Source: Nocardia sp. NBC_01730 (GTDB lineage: Bacteria > Actinomycetota > Actinomycetes > Mycobacteriales > Mycobacteriaceae). From it: DNA of 64,000 nucleotides. The stretch's first letter is position 1, and each line of letters starts with the position of its first letter. The stretch covers positions 4,526,001 through 4,590,000 of the forward strand of contig NZ_CP109162.1 of assembly GCF_035920445.1 (NCBI RefSeq), written 5' to 3'. The position numbers and the translations under genes are program-made. Below, one piece after another: positions 1-10,824 of this stretch. The notes beneath the pieces were generated by a model. It was not told where the DNA came from. It saw only the letters and a program-made list of their open reading frames with translations, and searched no databases.

Positions 1-1
1 C

Positions 2-235
2 TGGATCGCCGCACTACTGCTCGTGTTCACCGTCGCGCTGTGGCTGAGCACACCCATCTCGATCACCACATCACTGCACATGTGCCTGATCAACTTCCTC
101 AATCCGCTCGGTCTCGGCGATATCGAAAAGGTCAGCCGGGCCGGGCACGTCTTGCTCATCATCGAGTCGTACGCCGGGATCGTCGCCACCTCGGTCTTTT
201 TCGCGCTACTCGTCCGTCGATGGTTCCGGCTGTGA
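2..235 (+). CDS. C-terminal end of a membrane protein, possibly ion-channel-like (partial)
   Basis: Only the last 77 residues are inside the window; the frame is open to the left edge. A hydrophobic stretch, then a turn containing N-P-L-G-L-G-D-I, then a second hydrophobic helix ending in V-R-R-W-F-R-L can be seen. A loop of the form GxGD followed by a last helix and a basic tail is the layout of the pore of two-helix potassium channels (Ion_trans_2), but the filter here is GLGD rather than GYGD, so this is only a suggestion. The gene is on the opposite strand to its neighbour and the two stops are 12 bases apart (convergent). Confidence 0.45.
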   Translation, partial: WIAALLLVFTVALWLSTPISITTSLHMCLINFLNPLGLGDIEKVSRAGHVLLIIESYAGIVATSVFFALLVRRWFRL

Positions 236-247
236 GCGGACCTGCGC

Positions 248-1381
248 TCAATCCGGTGTGTTTATCTTGGAGGGGCGCATGGCAGCAAGGGTCGCCGCCG
301 ACATCCGGTCGCGCAGCTGGCCCACCTGCGCCTGCCATTCCCGGGTGAAGCCGGGGTTGTGCTCCACTTGTTCCCATAGGCCGCGCAGCGCCCCGGGCGT
401 GTGCGCACCAGGCATCCAGAGGTGCGCCAGATGCGTGAGCAGCGGCGCGATGATTTCGGCCGACTCCGTGCTGGACGGCGGGTGGAGATCGGCCTCCTCG
501 ACTACCGCGCGGGCGACAGTCAGCAGCCAGTCGTGCAGCGCGAGATCCTCGCAGAAGCGGCGCGCCACCGCGAGTTCCGACTCGTCGCGCACCGTCACCA
601 GCACGGTGCGGACCAGCTCGTCCTGCAACTGGAACCTCAGGATCGGCTGCGGCACGTCGGCGATCCGCGCGGCCCAGCGCAGGCGCGCTGTCCGCGTCTG
701 CATCGGCGCGTGCTGATCGAGCCCCATGTCCATCCGGATCCTGGCGAGCAGCCGCTGACTGATCGAGGCGAGATCCAAGGTGCCGTCGGGCTGCTCGCCA
801 GGGGCGAGAAAACAGTCGCCCAGCTCACCGCTGGTCGCGTCGGTGACCTTGGAGATCACCTCGATCACCCCGACCCGGGTCAGATAGTGCGACCAGGTCT
901 GCCGCTGACGTGTTTCGGCGGGAACGACCGTGGTGTGCGCCGAACTCTGCAGCACCCGTCCACCGACGACCACCGCATTGGTGGCCACCGTCCCGACCGC
1001 TCGGACGCCGCCGCGCGGCCGGGTGGCCAGCTGGCAATCGACCCCGACCGCGATGGTCGGCGAGGTGGCCAGGGTCGTCGGCCGCTCGCGCCACGGCATC
1101 TTTTCGCCGGGAATCAGCGCGAGCAGTTCCTCCAGCATGTCGCGGCTCAGCGCCGTCGAATCCGGCACCAGGCAGGTGCGGACCTCACCGAGCAGGATCA
1201 GCGGCCGGGTACCGGCAGGTGCTGGCGTCGGTGACCTTTCGGGGACTGCGCGCGTGGTCCTTCCAGCCAGGTGTGGCTGCCGGGCCGCGCGCCGACCACG
1301 GGGCACTGCAGGCCGCTGGCGCAGCCGCTTGCCGCGCGAGGGCCGATCGGGGTCGGAACCGAAGTCCGATGCTTCGCCCAT
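248..1381 (-). CDS. SCO2521 family protein
   Basis: Last gene of a four-gene minus-strand cassette. The body, starting near the sequence LILLGEVRTC, resembles the uncharacterised SCO2521 family of Streptomyces and relatives; I recognise no catalytic motif. The first 60 or so residues from ATG 1381 are an Arg/Pro-rich run unlike the rest, so the true start may lie further in. No ATG, GTG or TTG is available near the conserved start, only CTG codons. ATG 1381 sits just after the stop of the upstream gene (1383). Function unknown; the conserved neighbourhood suggests a role with the P-loop ATPase of the cassette. Confidence 0.65.
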   Translation of the reverse strand: MGEASDFGSDPDRPSRGKRLRQRPAVPRGRRAARQPHLAGRTTRAVPERSPTPAPAGTRPLILLGEVRTCLVPDSTALSRDMLEELLALIPGEKMPWRERPTTLATSPTIAVGVDCQLATRPRGGVRAVGTVATNAVVVGGRVLQSSAHTTVVPAETRQRQTWSHYLTRVGVIEVISKVTDATSGELGDCFLAPGEQPDGTLDLASISQRLLARIRMDMGLDQHAPMQTRTARLRWAARIADVPQPILRFQLQDELVRTVLVTVRDESELAVARRFCEDLALHDWLLTVARAVVEEADLHPPSSTESAEIIAPLLTHLAHLWMPGAHTPGALRGLWEQVEHNPGFTREWQAQVGQLRDRMSAATLAAMRPSKINTPD

Positions 1382-1382
1382 A

Positions 1383-2396
1383 TCAGGATCCATCCAGCAG
1401 CAGGTGGCTCATCCGCTCGGTCACCTTGCGTGGCACCGTGATCGGGACGTCCTCGACGGTGCCCCGCGCGATGACCTGATCGACCACTTCTTCCTCGAGA
1501 TCGATGTGATCCAGGATTACCCGCACCGCGTGTTCGATACCCAGGTACCGCTGCGGCAGCAGCGACAGCGACCGGTAGGCAGCGAAGGGTTTGGCCTGCG
1601 GATTGAGTTTCACCACGGCGGGCATCTCCCACCACTGCTGCGGCCAGCCGTCCTCCGGCCGCCACAGCTGCGGATCCACGATGGGTTCGCCGTCGTAGCG
1701 CAGCATCCCGAGCCGCAGCAGCTGCCAGATCGAGGCCAGGAAGGGGCACGACCATTTGGTGTGCACCTCGGCCCGCCCGTTCACCTTCTTGGTCTGCTTG
1801 GTCCACATCTGCACGTCGAGGAAGATCGAATGCTCGCGCCTGCCGAACTCCTCTGGCGGCTCGTACGGCAGGCGATGCATGGCCTGGCCCGGCTCGTCGT
1901 CGGAAGCGCGGCGCCCGTTGCACAGCCAGCCGGACTCCGCGGTGGGCGGACGACGCCCGGTCGAGCCCTCCGGCGGCTCGGCCACGATGCGCGCGGCGAC
2001 CATTTCGGCCAATTGGATGCGGCGCTCACCGGTCGAGCCGGACGGCGTCTCCCAACAGCCCGCCTCGCGTGCCAGATAGTCGATGGTCACCCCGCACTGC
2101 GTGGCGGCGCTGAGCAACTTGCCGAGAATCTCGGTGGGGTCGGTGTCGTGCCGAAAATAGTCATCGATCAGGAAGCAGGTGCTCACCCGTGCGCGCGGCC
2201 CGAACTCGGCCTGAGCGGCAGCGGTGAGGGCCGTGACCAGTGGAGCGATCTTGCGGAACTGTGCGCGGATGCGATCCTCGCCGTTGCTGAGATCGTTCAT
2301 GTAGAAGTGCCCCACCTCGATGGACAGGTGGGACAACGGAACCTGGGCGATCCGCGTACGCTCGGTCGCCTCGCTATAGCCTGCTACGTAGTCCAC
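1383..2396 (-). CDS. SCO2522 family protein
   Basis: The third gene of the cassette, about 337 residues from GTG 2396 (frame open further upstream but without likeness to a protein there). The segment PLSHLSIEVGHFYMND near the start, and a C-terminal half rich in Trp and acidic residues, fit the uncharacterised SCO2522 family. It starts 56 bases after the stop of the P-loop gene (2452). No signal peptide or membrane segment is seen. Start choice is uncertain because no ATG is available; AAGGG lies about 12 bases before the GTG. Confidence 0.6.
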   Translation of the reverse strand: MDYVAGYSEATERTRIAQVPLSHLSIEVGHFYMNDLSNGEDRIRAQFRKIAPLVTALTAAAQAEFGPRARVSTCFLIDDYFRHDTDPTEILGKLLSAATQCGVTIDYLAREAGCWETPSGSTGERRIQLAEMVAARIVAEPPEGSTGRRPPTAESGWLCNGRRASDDEPGQAMHRLPYEPPEEFGRREHSIFLDVQMWTKQTKKVNGRAEVHTKWSCPFLASIWQLLRLGMLRYDGEPIVDPQLWRPEDGWPQQWWEMPAVVKLNPQAKPFAAYRSLSLLPQRYLGIEHAVRVILDHIDLEEEVVDQVIARGTVEDVPITVPRKVTERMSHLLLDGS

Positions 2397-2451
2397 GGGG
2401 ATCGAAAACCCTTCTAGGATGGCGCTTTCGGAAGCAGCGGCGAGTTCGGTT

Positions 2452-3363
2452 CTATTCCCAGGTGGCCGCGTGCACCAGGCGACCGGCGAGCTGGTTGAAG
2501 GCGGCGGCGGTGTCCTCGTTGGCGATGCTGTTGGCCACGTCGGCGTCGAGAATGATCTGCTCGCGCCATTGCAGCACGGGCTCCACCGGTGTCTTGCCGA
2601 GCAGCGATGTCGCACCGAGCCGATTCTTCCCGGCCAGCGTGACCAATGCTCCGTTCTGTTCTTGCAACCACTTGACCTGGGCCGCACCGGGACCACCGGT
2701 CATCTCGTTCAATTGTGGCACCGCGGTGCGCACGTAGCGAATGTTTGCGAGCAGCTTCTTCGGGTCGTGTTTCCACTGTCCACCGGTCTCCAGCAACCCG
2801 TGCGGACCGTGCACCAATCCGCTCGCCGCCAGGATGTGCTGGCGAGTCCAGCGGTGGAAGACCAGCCACCGCACCGTCTTCGAGGCCAGCTGCGGCGCCG
2901 CTGTCGCGCGCAGCACCAGCTCCATCGCCAGCGAGCGGCCCGCGCTCAGGTCTACGAAACAGACCTTGAATTCCTGTTCGAGGCCGACGAGGAGTTCCGT
3001 GCAGCGCTTGACCACCCCGTCGTTGATGCTGTCGAACTCGGCGCCGCCTTCGTCACCAGGGAACAGAACGAGCCGTCCCGTCCTGGTCCGCATCTTGCGG
3101 AGGCCACTGCGATCGGTCCTGGCGCGCACGTCGATCTGCCGGGCGATGCCGTTCTTCCCGAGCAGATACTCGTGCAGTCCGTCCCCATCGGGAGTTCCCC
3201 GCTCCACGGAACCGATTTCGAACAGGGCGCCCGCGGTCGGCGAACCGAAGTCGAAATCGAGATAGACCACGCTCATCCCGCTGAGGCACAAGCGGTAGGC
3301 GAGATTGCAGCTGGTCACCGAACGTCCGGTGCCGCCCTTGTCGGAGGTCGCGAACACGATCAT
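2452..3363 (-). CDS. SCO2523 family variant P-loop ATPase
   Basis: About 303 residues. The protein opens with MIVFATSDKGGTGRSVTSC, a deviant Walker A of the ParA/MinD/Mrp type (KGGTGRS instead of KGGxGKS/T), followed by VVYLDFDFGSPTAG, which corresponds to the usual D-x-D switch region. The Lys-to-Arg change in the P loop is why the family is called a variant, so nucleotide hydrolysis cannot be assumed. ATG 3363 is chosen because the motif begins at residue 2, as in ParA-like proteins, and because it lies 4 bases after the stop of the upstream gene at 3368. Confidence 0.75.
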   Translation of the reverse strand: MIVFATSDKGGTGRSVTSCNLAYRLCLSGMSVVYLDFDFGSPTAGALFEIGSVERGTPDGDGLHEYLLGKNGIARQIDVRARTDRSGLRKMRTRTGRLVLFPGDEGGAEFDSINDGVVKRCTELLVGLEQEFKVCFVDLSAGRSLAMELVLRATAAPQLASKTVRWLVFHRWTRQHILAASGLVHGPHGLLETGGQWKHDPKKLLANIRYVRTAVPQLNEMTGGPGAAQVKWLQEQNGALVTLAGKNRLGATSLLGKTPVEPVLQWREQIILDADVANSIANEDTAAAFNQLAGRLVHAATWE

Positions 3364-3367
3364 GCGA

Positions 3368-5260
3368 TTACGTGCTCCTTGTCGCGTCCATGCGGGCATA
3401 GGCCAGTTTGTGCAGCTCGCGTAGCGCGTCGGCGGCGAGCACGAACGCGGTGCCCGCCTGTCTGCGAACCACCAGTTGCCTGGCTTGCTCGAGGTGCTCC
3501 TCCACCCGGTCCAGAGTGATCCGGTTCTCCGAGAAGTCCTCGATACTGACGCCGAGCATTTCCTGGTTGAGCAGGTGCTCGGCCTCGTTGAGCAGTTCGA
3601 CCGCGCGCACCACCATCGCGCGGGAGGTCAGCGGTGGCTCGCGGAACGTCCGGTCCGCGGTGACCAAGCATTCGATCACGCGTTCTGTCATGTACCAGGA
3701 CGGATCGCTCTCCCGCTGCGTCCCGTTGCCGAAGACTCCGGCGGGATCGTCCCAGAGCCCGGACGCCCTTCCGGAGCTGATCATTCGCGCTTCCAGATGA
3801 TCCATCGTCGATTTGGCCAGATCCATCAGCCGGTCGCGGGCGGTGATGTCACCGGAGAGACGGGCAGCCTGCAACGTGCGCTTCAACAGCACTGCGGCGA
3901 AATCGGAGACCTCCCAGTGCAACAGCGGCCCGTTGTCCACGGTTTCACTGCCGCGCAAGGACAATCGCACGCCGGGCGCGTGCAACTCGACCGCGGGATC
4001 GTCGCGTGTGGTCCTGCGGATGATCCGGCCGCGCCTGGCCAGTTCGTCGAAAATCGAGACGGCTCTGGTCAAGTCGTCGTCGGAAGCGGTTCGGGCGACC
4101 AGGTCCTGGATCAGCACGGCGGACACGATGAGACTGAAGTAGTCCGATTCCTCGCCGTCGGAGGTGCGCCACGGGATATCTTCCAGCGGCCACGAACCGG
4201 AACCGAATCGGGCGACCGTCGACCAGTAGCGCTGAGTCAAGTCCCAGCGGATGCGCAGTGCCTCGGCCAGCCGGTACTGCTGCTCGTCGAGCAGGTCCAG
4301 TTCCCTGGTGCGCTGGGAGATCAGGTCGTTGATGCCGTCGAGCGCGATGACGGTGAAATACAGGTAGGGGCGCGGATCGGCGACGCCGGGCTTTCTGGCG
4401 ATGTCGCTGTCCACGAAGCCGACCGGCGCGGCCTCGCGGACCAGCCCCCAGCTCCAGCCGCATTCGAACAGCAGATCCTCGTCGTCCAGCTCGGTGTCCG
4501 GCGTCTGCCCGAGCGTGATGTCATTGCGCAGCCGCGCGCGGACCCGCTGCAGGCTGTGCGTGATGCCCTCGGCGACCGTTTTCTCGGGCAGGTCGTTCTG
4601 ATTGAGCATGCCGAGCATCACTTGTCCGGCATCGGATTTCGGCTCGACGGTCGTGACGACGAAACTGCGCACCAGACCGGTCATCGCGGCGGTGAGGCGG
4701 GTGCTGAGCCTGGCGGTGAGCTTCTCGATCCGTTCGGCGAGGCTGCCGCGCGCCTCCGCGCGCACCCAGCCCTCGTAGACCCGGAGGAAGCGCAGCCCCG
4801 CGAGACACAGTGTCAGCGACATGGAGTACGAGTCGACGACCTCGATATCCCGCTGCGCCGCAGTGGGTTCCCGCTCGTCGGCGGAGCGCAGGTAGCTGCC
4901 TGCGGCGAAGATGGGATCACCGTCCGGTTCGCCGGCACTGTCCGGTTCGAAGTCCGGTCCAAGGCGTTGGGTGTTGCGGAGGATGTAGTCCTCCAGCAAC
5001 GTGACTATGACGGTGCCGATCTTCGTCTGACCGCCGAACGGCGAGAGCACCGAACTGACATCGTCGGCCATGCTGTCCGGACGATCCAGTGCCAGGCTTT
5101 CGATCTCGGTCGCCGGATAGAGCAGGCACAGCAACTGCTCGGAATCACTGATCGAGTTGGCGGGCTCGCGACCATCCCAGTGCCACTCGGCGCCGTTCCA
5201 GGATTGGGTCAGCACGGATCGCCACAGATCCAGAATCTGTTGCCTCGGTTGAATTCTCAC
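3368..5260 (-). CDS. SCO2524 family protein
   Basis: First gene of the cassette, 630 residues from GTG 5260. The N-terminus (MRIQPRQQILDLW, then SEQLLCLLYPATEIESLALD and VVDSYSMSLTLCLAGL) fits the uncharacterised SCO2524 family, here together with SCO2523, SCO2522 and SCO2521 homologues in the order known from Streptomyces. It appears cytoplasmic: no membrane helix or export signal. About 170 bases separate it from the next minus-strand gene upstream, so the cassette promoter probably lies in 5261-5432. Molecular role unknown. Confidence 0.7.
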   Translation of the reverse strand: MRIQPRQQILDLWRSVLTQSWNGAEWHWDGREPANSISDSEQLLCLLYPATEIESLALDRPDSMADDVSSVLSPFGGQTKIGTVIVTLLEDYILRNTQRLGPDFEPDSAGEPDGDPIFAAGSYLRSADEREPTAAQRDIEVVDSYSMSLTLCLAGLRFLRVYEGWVRAEARGSLAERIEKLTARLSTRLTAAMTGLVRSFVVTTVEPKSDAGQVMLGMLNQNDLPEKTVAEGITHSLQRVRARLRNDITLGQTPDTELDDEDLLFECGWSWGLVREAAPVGFVDSDIARKPGVADPRPYLYFTVIALDGINDLISQRTRELDLLDEQQYRLAEALRIRWDLTQRYWSTVARFGSGSWPLEDIPWRTSDGEESDYFSLIVSAVLIQDLVARTASDDDLTRAVSIFDELARRGRIIRRTTRDDPAVELHAPGVRLSLRGSETVDNGPLLHWEVSDFAAVLLKRTLQAARLSGDITARDRLMDLAKSTMDHLEARMISSGRASGLWDDPAGVFGNGTQRESDPSWYMTERVIECLVTADRTFREPPLTSRAMVVRAVELLNEAEHLLNQEMLGVSIEDFSENRITLDRVEEHLEQARQLVVRRQAGTAFVLAADALRELHKLAYARMDATRST

Positions 5261-5432
5261 CTGCCGCCGTCCTCACCCCTCGTCGCGGGCCGCGCTGGTC
5301 TCCAGCCCAGCAGAGACCCACGGCGGCGATACTGCGCAAAACTTATCACGGGTGGCAGGCGCGGCGTCGGGCTCCGCGCGATTCGATATCGTGCTGCGCG
5401 CACAACCATTCCGTACAGCAGGTATTCCGAAT

Positions 5433-6284
5433 TCAGAGCATGAGGCGCACCATGTCGGCGGTGCGCGCGAGACCAGGGAACGCCTCGGGAGTCGAGCGCG
5501 GATGCAGTGCATGTACCGCGAGCCGAAACATGACCGCCCGCAACAACATCTGCGACCACTCCGGCAGATCCGCCCAGCGCTCGAGCAACCCTTCGTCCGC
5601 GCCTCCCCAGGCCAGCGCGTCCACCACGATCACGCCCGCCGCCCACGGCGCCGGCCGCCAATACGGCGTGATGTCGGTGAGGCCGGGCAGGTGGGAGCCC
5701 GCGAACAGCACAGTGCCGAACAGGTCGCCGTGCACCACTTGCGCGGGCGCCCGCACCGGCTTGCGCAGCGTGGCGAGCTGACCGATCAGCTCCATACTGC
5801 GTTGGCCGTCCGGCGAGGTAGACAGCGGCACACCGCCCGCGCGGAGGCTGCGCAGCGGCACCGCCTCCCAGGCGGCGCGGTCCGCGGCGACGAAAACATC
5901 CACATCCACCCACGGCGCGACCGGCGGCTGCACCAGGAAACGTGGCCGCTCCAGCGTCGCCGTGGCCTGGTGCAGTCGCAGCGACAACGACACCACCTCG
6001 TCGTGGCGCGGTTCAGGAGTGCCCTCCAGATAGGTATCCGCCCGCCAACCCGACACGACATAGCGACCGTCGGTCGCGCGTACCGGACGGGCCACCCGCA
6101 GCCCGTCCACCTTCAGCGTCTCACGCACCTTCGCCGACCACGCCGCGCGCGCGTGATCGGCGACCGGACTGAGCACCACGTCGCCTAAGCGCCAGCCACC
6201 GTCCCAGTCACCCAGCGCAACCGGGGTCACTTCGCGCAGACCGAACGTGGCACGCACGTGCTCGGGTGGTTCCACAGAAGTCAC
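5433..6284 (-). CDS. TIGR02569 family protein (aminoglycoside-phosphotransferase-like fold)
   Basis: 283 residues from GTG 6284 (VTSVEPPEHVRATFGL). This actinobacterial family has the fold of small-molecule kinases such as APH; AQVVHGDLFGTVLF corresponds to the catalytic HGD loop and LTDITPYWRP to the following metal-binding region, although the usual second Asp motif is not canonical. Physiological substrate unknown. It lies next to moeZ, as Rv3205c lies next to moeB1 in M. tuberculosis. The longer open frame upstream reads through a palindromic repeat and is not used. Confidence 0.75.
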   Translation of the reverse strand: MTSVEPPEHVRATFGLREVTPVALGDWDGGWRLGDVVLSPVADHARAAWSAKVRETLKVDGLRVARPVRATDGRYVVSGWRADTYLEGTPEPRHDEVVSLSLRLHQATATLERPRFLVQPPVAPWVDVDVFVAADRAAWEAVPLRSLRAGGVPLSTSPDGQRSMELIGQLATLRKPVRAPAQVVHGDLFGTVLFAGSHLPGLTDITPYWRPAPWAAGVIVVDALAWGGADEGLLERWADLPEWSQMLLRAVMFRLAVHALHPRSTPEAFPGLARTADMVRLML

Positions 6285-6649
6285 GGCCGTACCGTACGCT
6301 GTGTCGGTTTTGGCGCGCCTTCGGCGCGCCGTGTTCGCGGCCCCTTGATGGCTCGCGTCCGAGCGACCGCCGCTGGCGACTTCGTCGCGGACGCGGCGGC
6401 CACTCGGACGCGAGCCGGGCCGCGAACAGACAATGCTCGATCTCGCTACGCTCGGAAGCCGGAGCATTGCCAACAACTCGGGGTCGCCGTAGCATCCTAC
6501 GAAAACAATATGCCTGCTGGTCAGACCAGGTTTTTGCGGGAATATCGCTGGCACCGGCGGGTTGTTCCACTTCCATTAACCAGCGGAACCCCGGCTCCTG
6601 GAACCCGAGTCGGGCCGTAGTGCCGGAGGCGCTGCGTAACAAACACCGC
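6285..6649. other. Intergenic region holding a palindromic repeat
   Basis: This 365-base gap between two minus-strand genes contains copy 1 of the 95-bp palindromic repeat (6333-6427) with its flanking small hairpins. Near the moeZ stop a short stretch (about 6620-6645, GGAGGCGCTGCGTAAC) resembles the outer end of the same repeat and may be the remnant of another copy. No coding region is supported. Confidence 0.6.
6333..6427 (+). repeat. Palindromic intergenic repeat, family A, copy 1
   Basis: A 95-bp core with near-complete self-complementarity. The outer arms are GTTCGCGGCCC and GGGCCGCGAAC, the next arms GGCTCGCGTCCGAG and CTCGGACGCGAGCC, and an inner arm pair is CCGCCGC and GCGGCGG around GCGAC-TTC-GTCGC. 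A CTTGAT bulge interrupts the left arm. On the left side lies a further perfect hairpin GGCGCGCC-TTC-GGCGCGCC (6313-6331). Copies at 12429, 22284 and 24361 have the same core length. Confidence 0.9.
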
Positions 6650-7834
6650 TCAGTACACCGGCAGCGACTTGTCTATCTGGTTGGCCCAGGCGATGATGCC
6701 GCCCTGTAGATGCGTGGCGTCGGAGAAACCGGCGTTCTTCAACGCGGCCAGCGCCTCGGCGGAGCGGATACCGGTTTTGCAGTGCAACACGATCGGACGG
6801 TTCTGCGGTAGCTCGGATAGTGCTTCCCCGGACAGGATGCGGTCCTTCGGGATCAGCTTGGCGCCCTCGATGTGCACGATGTCCCACTCGACCGGCTCGC
6901 GCACGTCGATCAGCTCGATCTCCTTGCCGGCGTCGATCAACTCCTCGAGCTCGCGGGCGGTGATCGTGGACCCGGCCGCGGCCGCGTGGCCCTCCTCGGA
7001 CACGACGCCGCAGAACGCCTCGTAATCGATCAGCTCGGTGATCGGCCGGCGCTCCGGATCGCGGCGCAGTGTGATCGTCCGGTAGTTCATGTCCAGTGCG
7101 TCGTACACCATCAGCCTGCCCAGCAGTGGCTCGCCGATACCGGTGATCAGCTTGATCGCCTCGGTCACCATGACCGACCCGATCGACGCGCACAGCACAC
7201 CGAGTACACCGCCCTCGGCGCAGGACGGGACCATGCCCGGCGGCGGGGCCTCGGGGTACAGGTCGCGGTAGTTGATGCCGCGGCCGTCGGGCGCGTCTTC
7301 CCAGAACACCGAGACCTGGCCCTCGAAGCGGTAGATCGAACCCCACACATAAGGCTTGCCCGCCAGCACCGCGGCGTCGTTGACCAGGTAGCGGGTGGCG
7401 AAGTTGTCGGTGCCGTCGACGATCAGGTCGTACTCGCCGAACAGCTCGACCGCGTTATCCGGCTCCAAGCGGATCTTGTGCAGCACCACGTCGATGCCGG
7501 AGTTGATCTCCAGGATCGAGTCACGCGCGCTGTCGGCCTTCGGGCGGCCGATATCGGATTCGCCGTGGATGATCTGACGCTGCAGATTCGAGGCGTCCAC
7601 CTCGTCGAACTCGACGATGCCCAGGGTCCCGACACCCGCGGCCGCCAGATACAGCAGGGCAGGCGAGCCGAGCCCACCGGCACCGATCACCAGCACCTTG
7701 GCGTTCTTCAAACGTTTCTGCCCGTCCACCCCGAGATCGGGGATGATCAGGTGACGGCTGTAGCGGGCGACCTCGTCCCTGGTCAGCTCCACGGCCGGCT
7801 CGACAAGTGGCGGCAGAGACTTCGGTGATGACAC
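6650..7834 (-). CDS. moeZ: Adenylyltransferase/sulfurtransferase MoeZ (MoeB-rhodanese fusion)
   Basis: 394 residues. The N-terminal ThiF/E1-like domain contains the nucleotide motif VIGAGGLGS and the SNLQRQIIH region, and it adenylates the C-terminal glycine of small sulfur-carrier proteins. The C-terminal rhodanese domain carries the active-site loop LHCKTGIRSAE with the persulfide Cys. In actinobacteria this protein loads sulfur on MoaD/MoaD2, CysO and similar carriers for molybdopterin, cysteine and thioamide synthesis. The zinc CxxC pairs of classic MoeB are not seen, as expected in MoeZ. GTG 7834 is preceded by GAGGAG about 8 bases upstream. Equivalent of Rv3206c. Confidence 0.92.
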   Translation of the reverse strand: MSSPKSLPPLVEPAVELTRDEVARYSRHLIIPDLGVDGQKRLKNAKVLVIGAGGLGSPALLYLAAAGVGTLGIVEFDEVDASNLQRQIIHGESDIGRPKADSARDSILEINSGIDVVLHKIRLEPDNAVELFGEYDLIVDGTDNFATRYLVNDAAVLAGKPYVWGSIYRFEGQVSVFWEDAPDGRGINYRDLYPEAPPPGMVPSCAEGGVLGVLCASIGSVMVTEAIKLITGIGEPLLGRLMVYDALDMNYRTITLRRDPERRPITELIDYEAFCGVVSEEGHAAAAGSTITARELEELIDAGKEIELIDVREPVEWDIVHIEGAKLIPKDRILSGEALSELPQNRPIVLHCKTGIRSAEALAALKNAGFSDATHLQGGIIAWANQIDKSLPVY

Positions 7835-8119
7835 GTCCAGGACTCCTCGAATCGCATTGGCCGATCGCAGCGGCAATTGGCCCCTTACGGGCTGCTCACC
7901 TGTGCAACACCGCCGACCGAACCGTTCTTCCCCGCACATCGTCCCGCATCACCACCCCGCAGCGATAACCGCCCTGGCCGTCGCGGAGCGGTCACCGGCG
8001 GCACGAGCCCCTCGGAGCTGTGAACGCATTCCCAGCGGGAGTTGGGCCGATGTGGGATCGCGGCGAGACCAACCATTCCCCGTTCGCGGCGCCGAAGGCA
8101 CTGCCGAACAAGCATCTAG
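7835..8119. other. Intergenic region with a truncated family A repeat
   Basis: The segment from about 8038 to 8115 matches the outer flank of the family A repeat (GTTGGGCCGATGTGG, then GCGAGACCAACCATTCCCC, then GTTCGCGGC), but the large central palindrome is missing. The rest of the gap carries the moeZ leader. No gene is seen. Confidence 0.45.
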
Positions 8120-10247
<2,128 letters not shown>

Positions 10248-10264
10248 GCCTGCGCAGCGACGAA

Positions 10265-10302
10265 CGAGCCCCTGTTCCCCACCAATCGGGAACAGGGGCT
10301 CG
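10265..10302. terminator. Bidirectional intrinsic terminator
   Basis: A perfect 15-bp stem, CGAGCCCCTGTTCCC and its complement GGGAACAGGGGCTCG, with an 8-base loop, lies 18 bases after the tetR stop and 25 bases after the DUF3107 stop on the other strand. It serves a convergent gene pair. No long T tract follows, as is usual in actinobacteria. Confidence 0.8.
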
Positions 10303-10326
10303 ACGCGTATCGGCCGGAGACCAAGA

Positions 10327-10554
10327 TCAGACGGCGGCGAAACCGACGCGGCCGCCCGTGGCGGTGCCGATCTCGACGTAGGCGACCTTCGCGGCCTGGA
10401 TCAGGAACTTCCGGCCCTTCTCGTCGGTGAGCGATACGACGCCGCCTTCACCGCTCAGCGCACCGGACACTACCGCCTCGACCTCGTCCGGGCTCTGCGC
10501 GCTATTGATCACCAGCTCACGCGGGCTATCCGAAATACCGATCTTGACCTCCAC
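10327..10554 (-). CDS. DUF3107 protein (TB9.4 homologue)
   Basis: 75 residues from GTG 10554, beginning MEVKIGISDSPRELV and ending GRVGFAAV. It is a small acidic cytoplasmic protein of unknown function, conserved next to the TetR gene in mycobacteria (Rv3208A/TB9.4). GTG 10554 is preferred to TTG 10560 because GGAGG lies six bases upstream of it and because the family begins with MEVKIG. Confidence 0.88.
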   Translation of the reverse strand: MEVKIGISDSPRELVINSAQSPDEVEAVVSGALSGEGGVVSLTDEKGRKFLIQAAKVAYVEIGTATGGRVGFAAV

Positions 10555-10773
10555 GGCCAACCTCCGAACTAAGAGTCCTGTGTTGTCGATCCCAGGCTAG
10601 TGCCAGTCCGCCTCCCCGAGTATTCAGGCCGTACTGGTGAGTGCCGCCAGAGACCCGTTCAGGTCCTGCGTTTGGGACCGCTCCAGTTCCGGGCGTACCC
10701 GACGAGTTACCCATGTACCTGCGAAATCAGTCGTGACGTCGGGTGTTCGAAGATCAGTCTGTCCGGTTGGGCC

Positions 10774-10804
10774 GGACGGTGTTCGCCTTTCGCGAACACC
10801 GTCC
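10774..10804 (-). terminator. Intrinsic terminator of the YceI gene
   Basis: A perfect 13-bp stem, GGACGGTGTTCGC and GCGAACACCGTCC, with a 5-base loop, lies 20 bases after the stop of the yceI-type gene (10825). Confidence 0.75.
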
Positions 10805-10824
10805 CGGCAGACGATCCGCAGGTC

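Noticed and set aside
1198..1923. A 241-codon minus-strand frame spanning the SCO2521/SCO2522 junction
   Set aside because: It is out of frame with both conserved proteins, Arg/Ala-rich and without recognisable segments.
6333..6427. Family A repeat as an insertion sequence or MITE of a known IS
   Set aside because: No transposase frame, no identifiable target duplication, and the whole core is palindromic rather than having only terminal inverted repeats. A REP-like element is the better reading.
6285..6554. The N-terminal extension of the TIGR02569 frame
   Set aside because: It translates the family A palindrome and has no likeness to the family; GTG 6284 gives the expected start.
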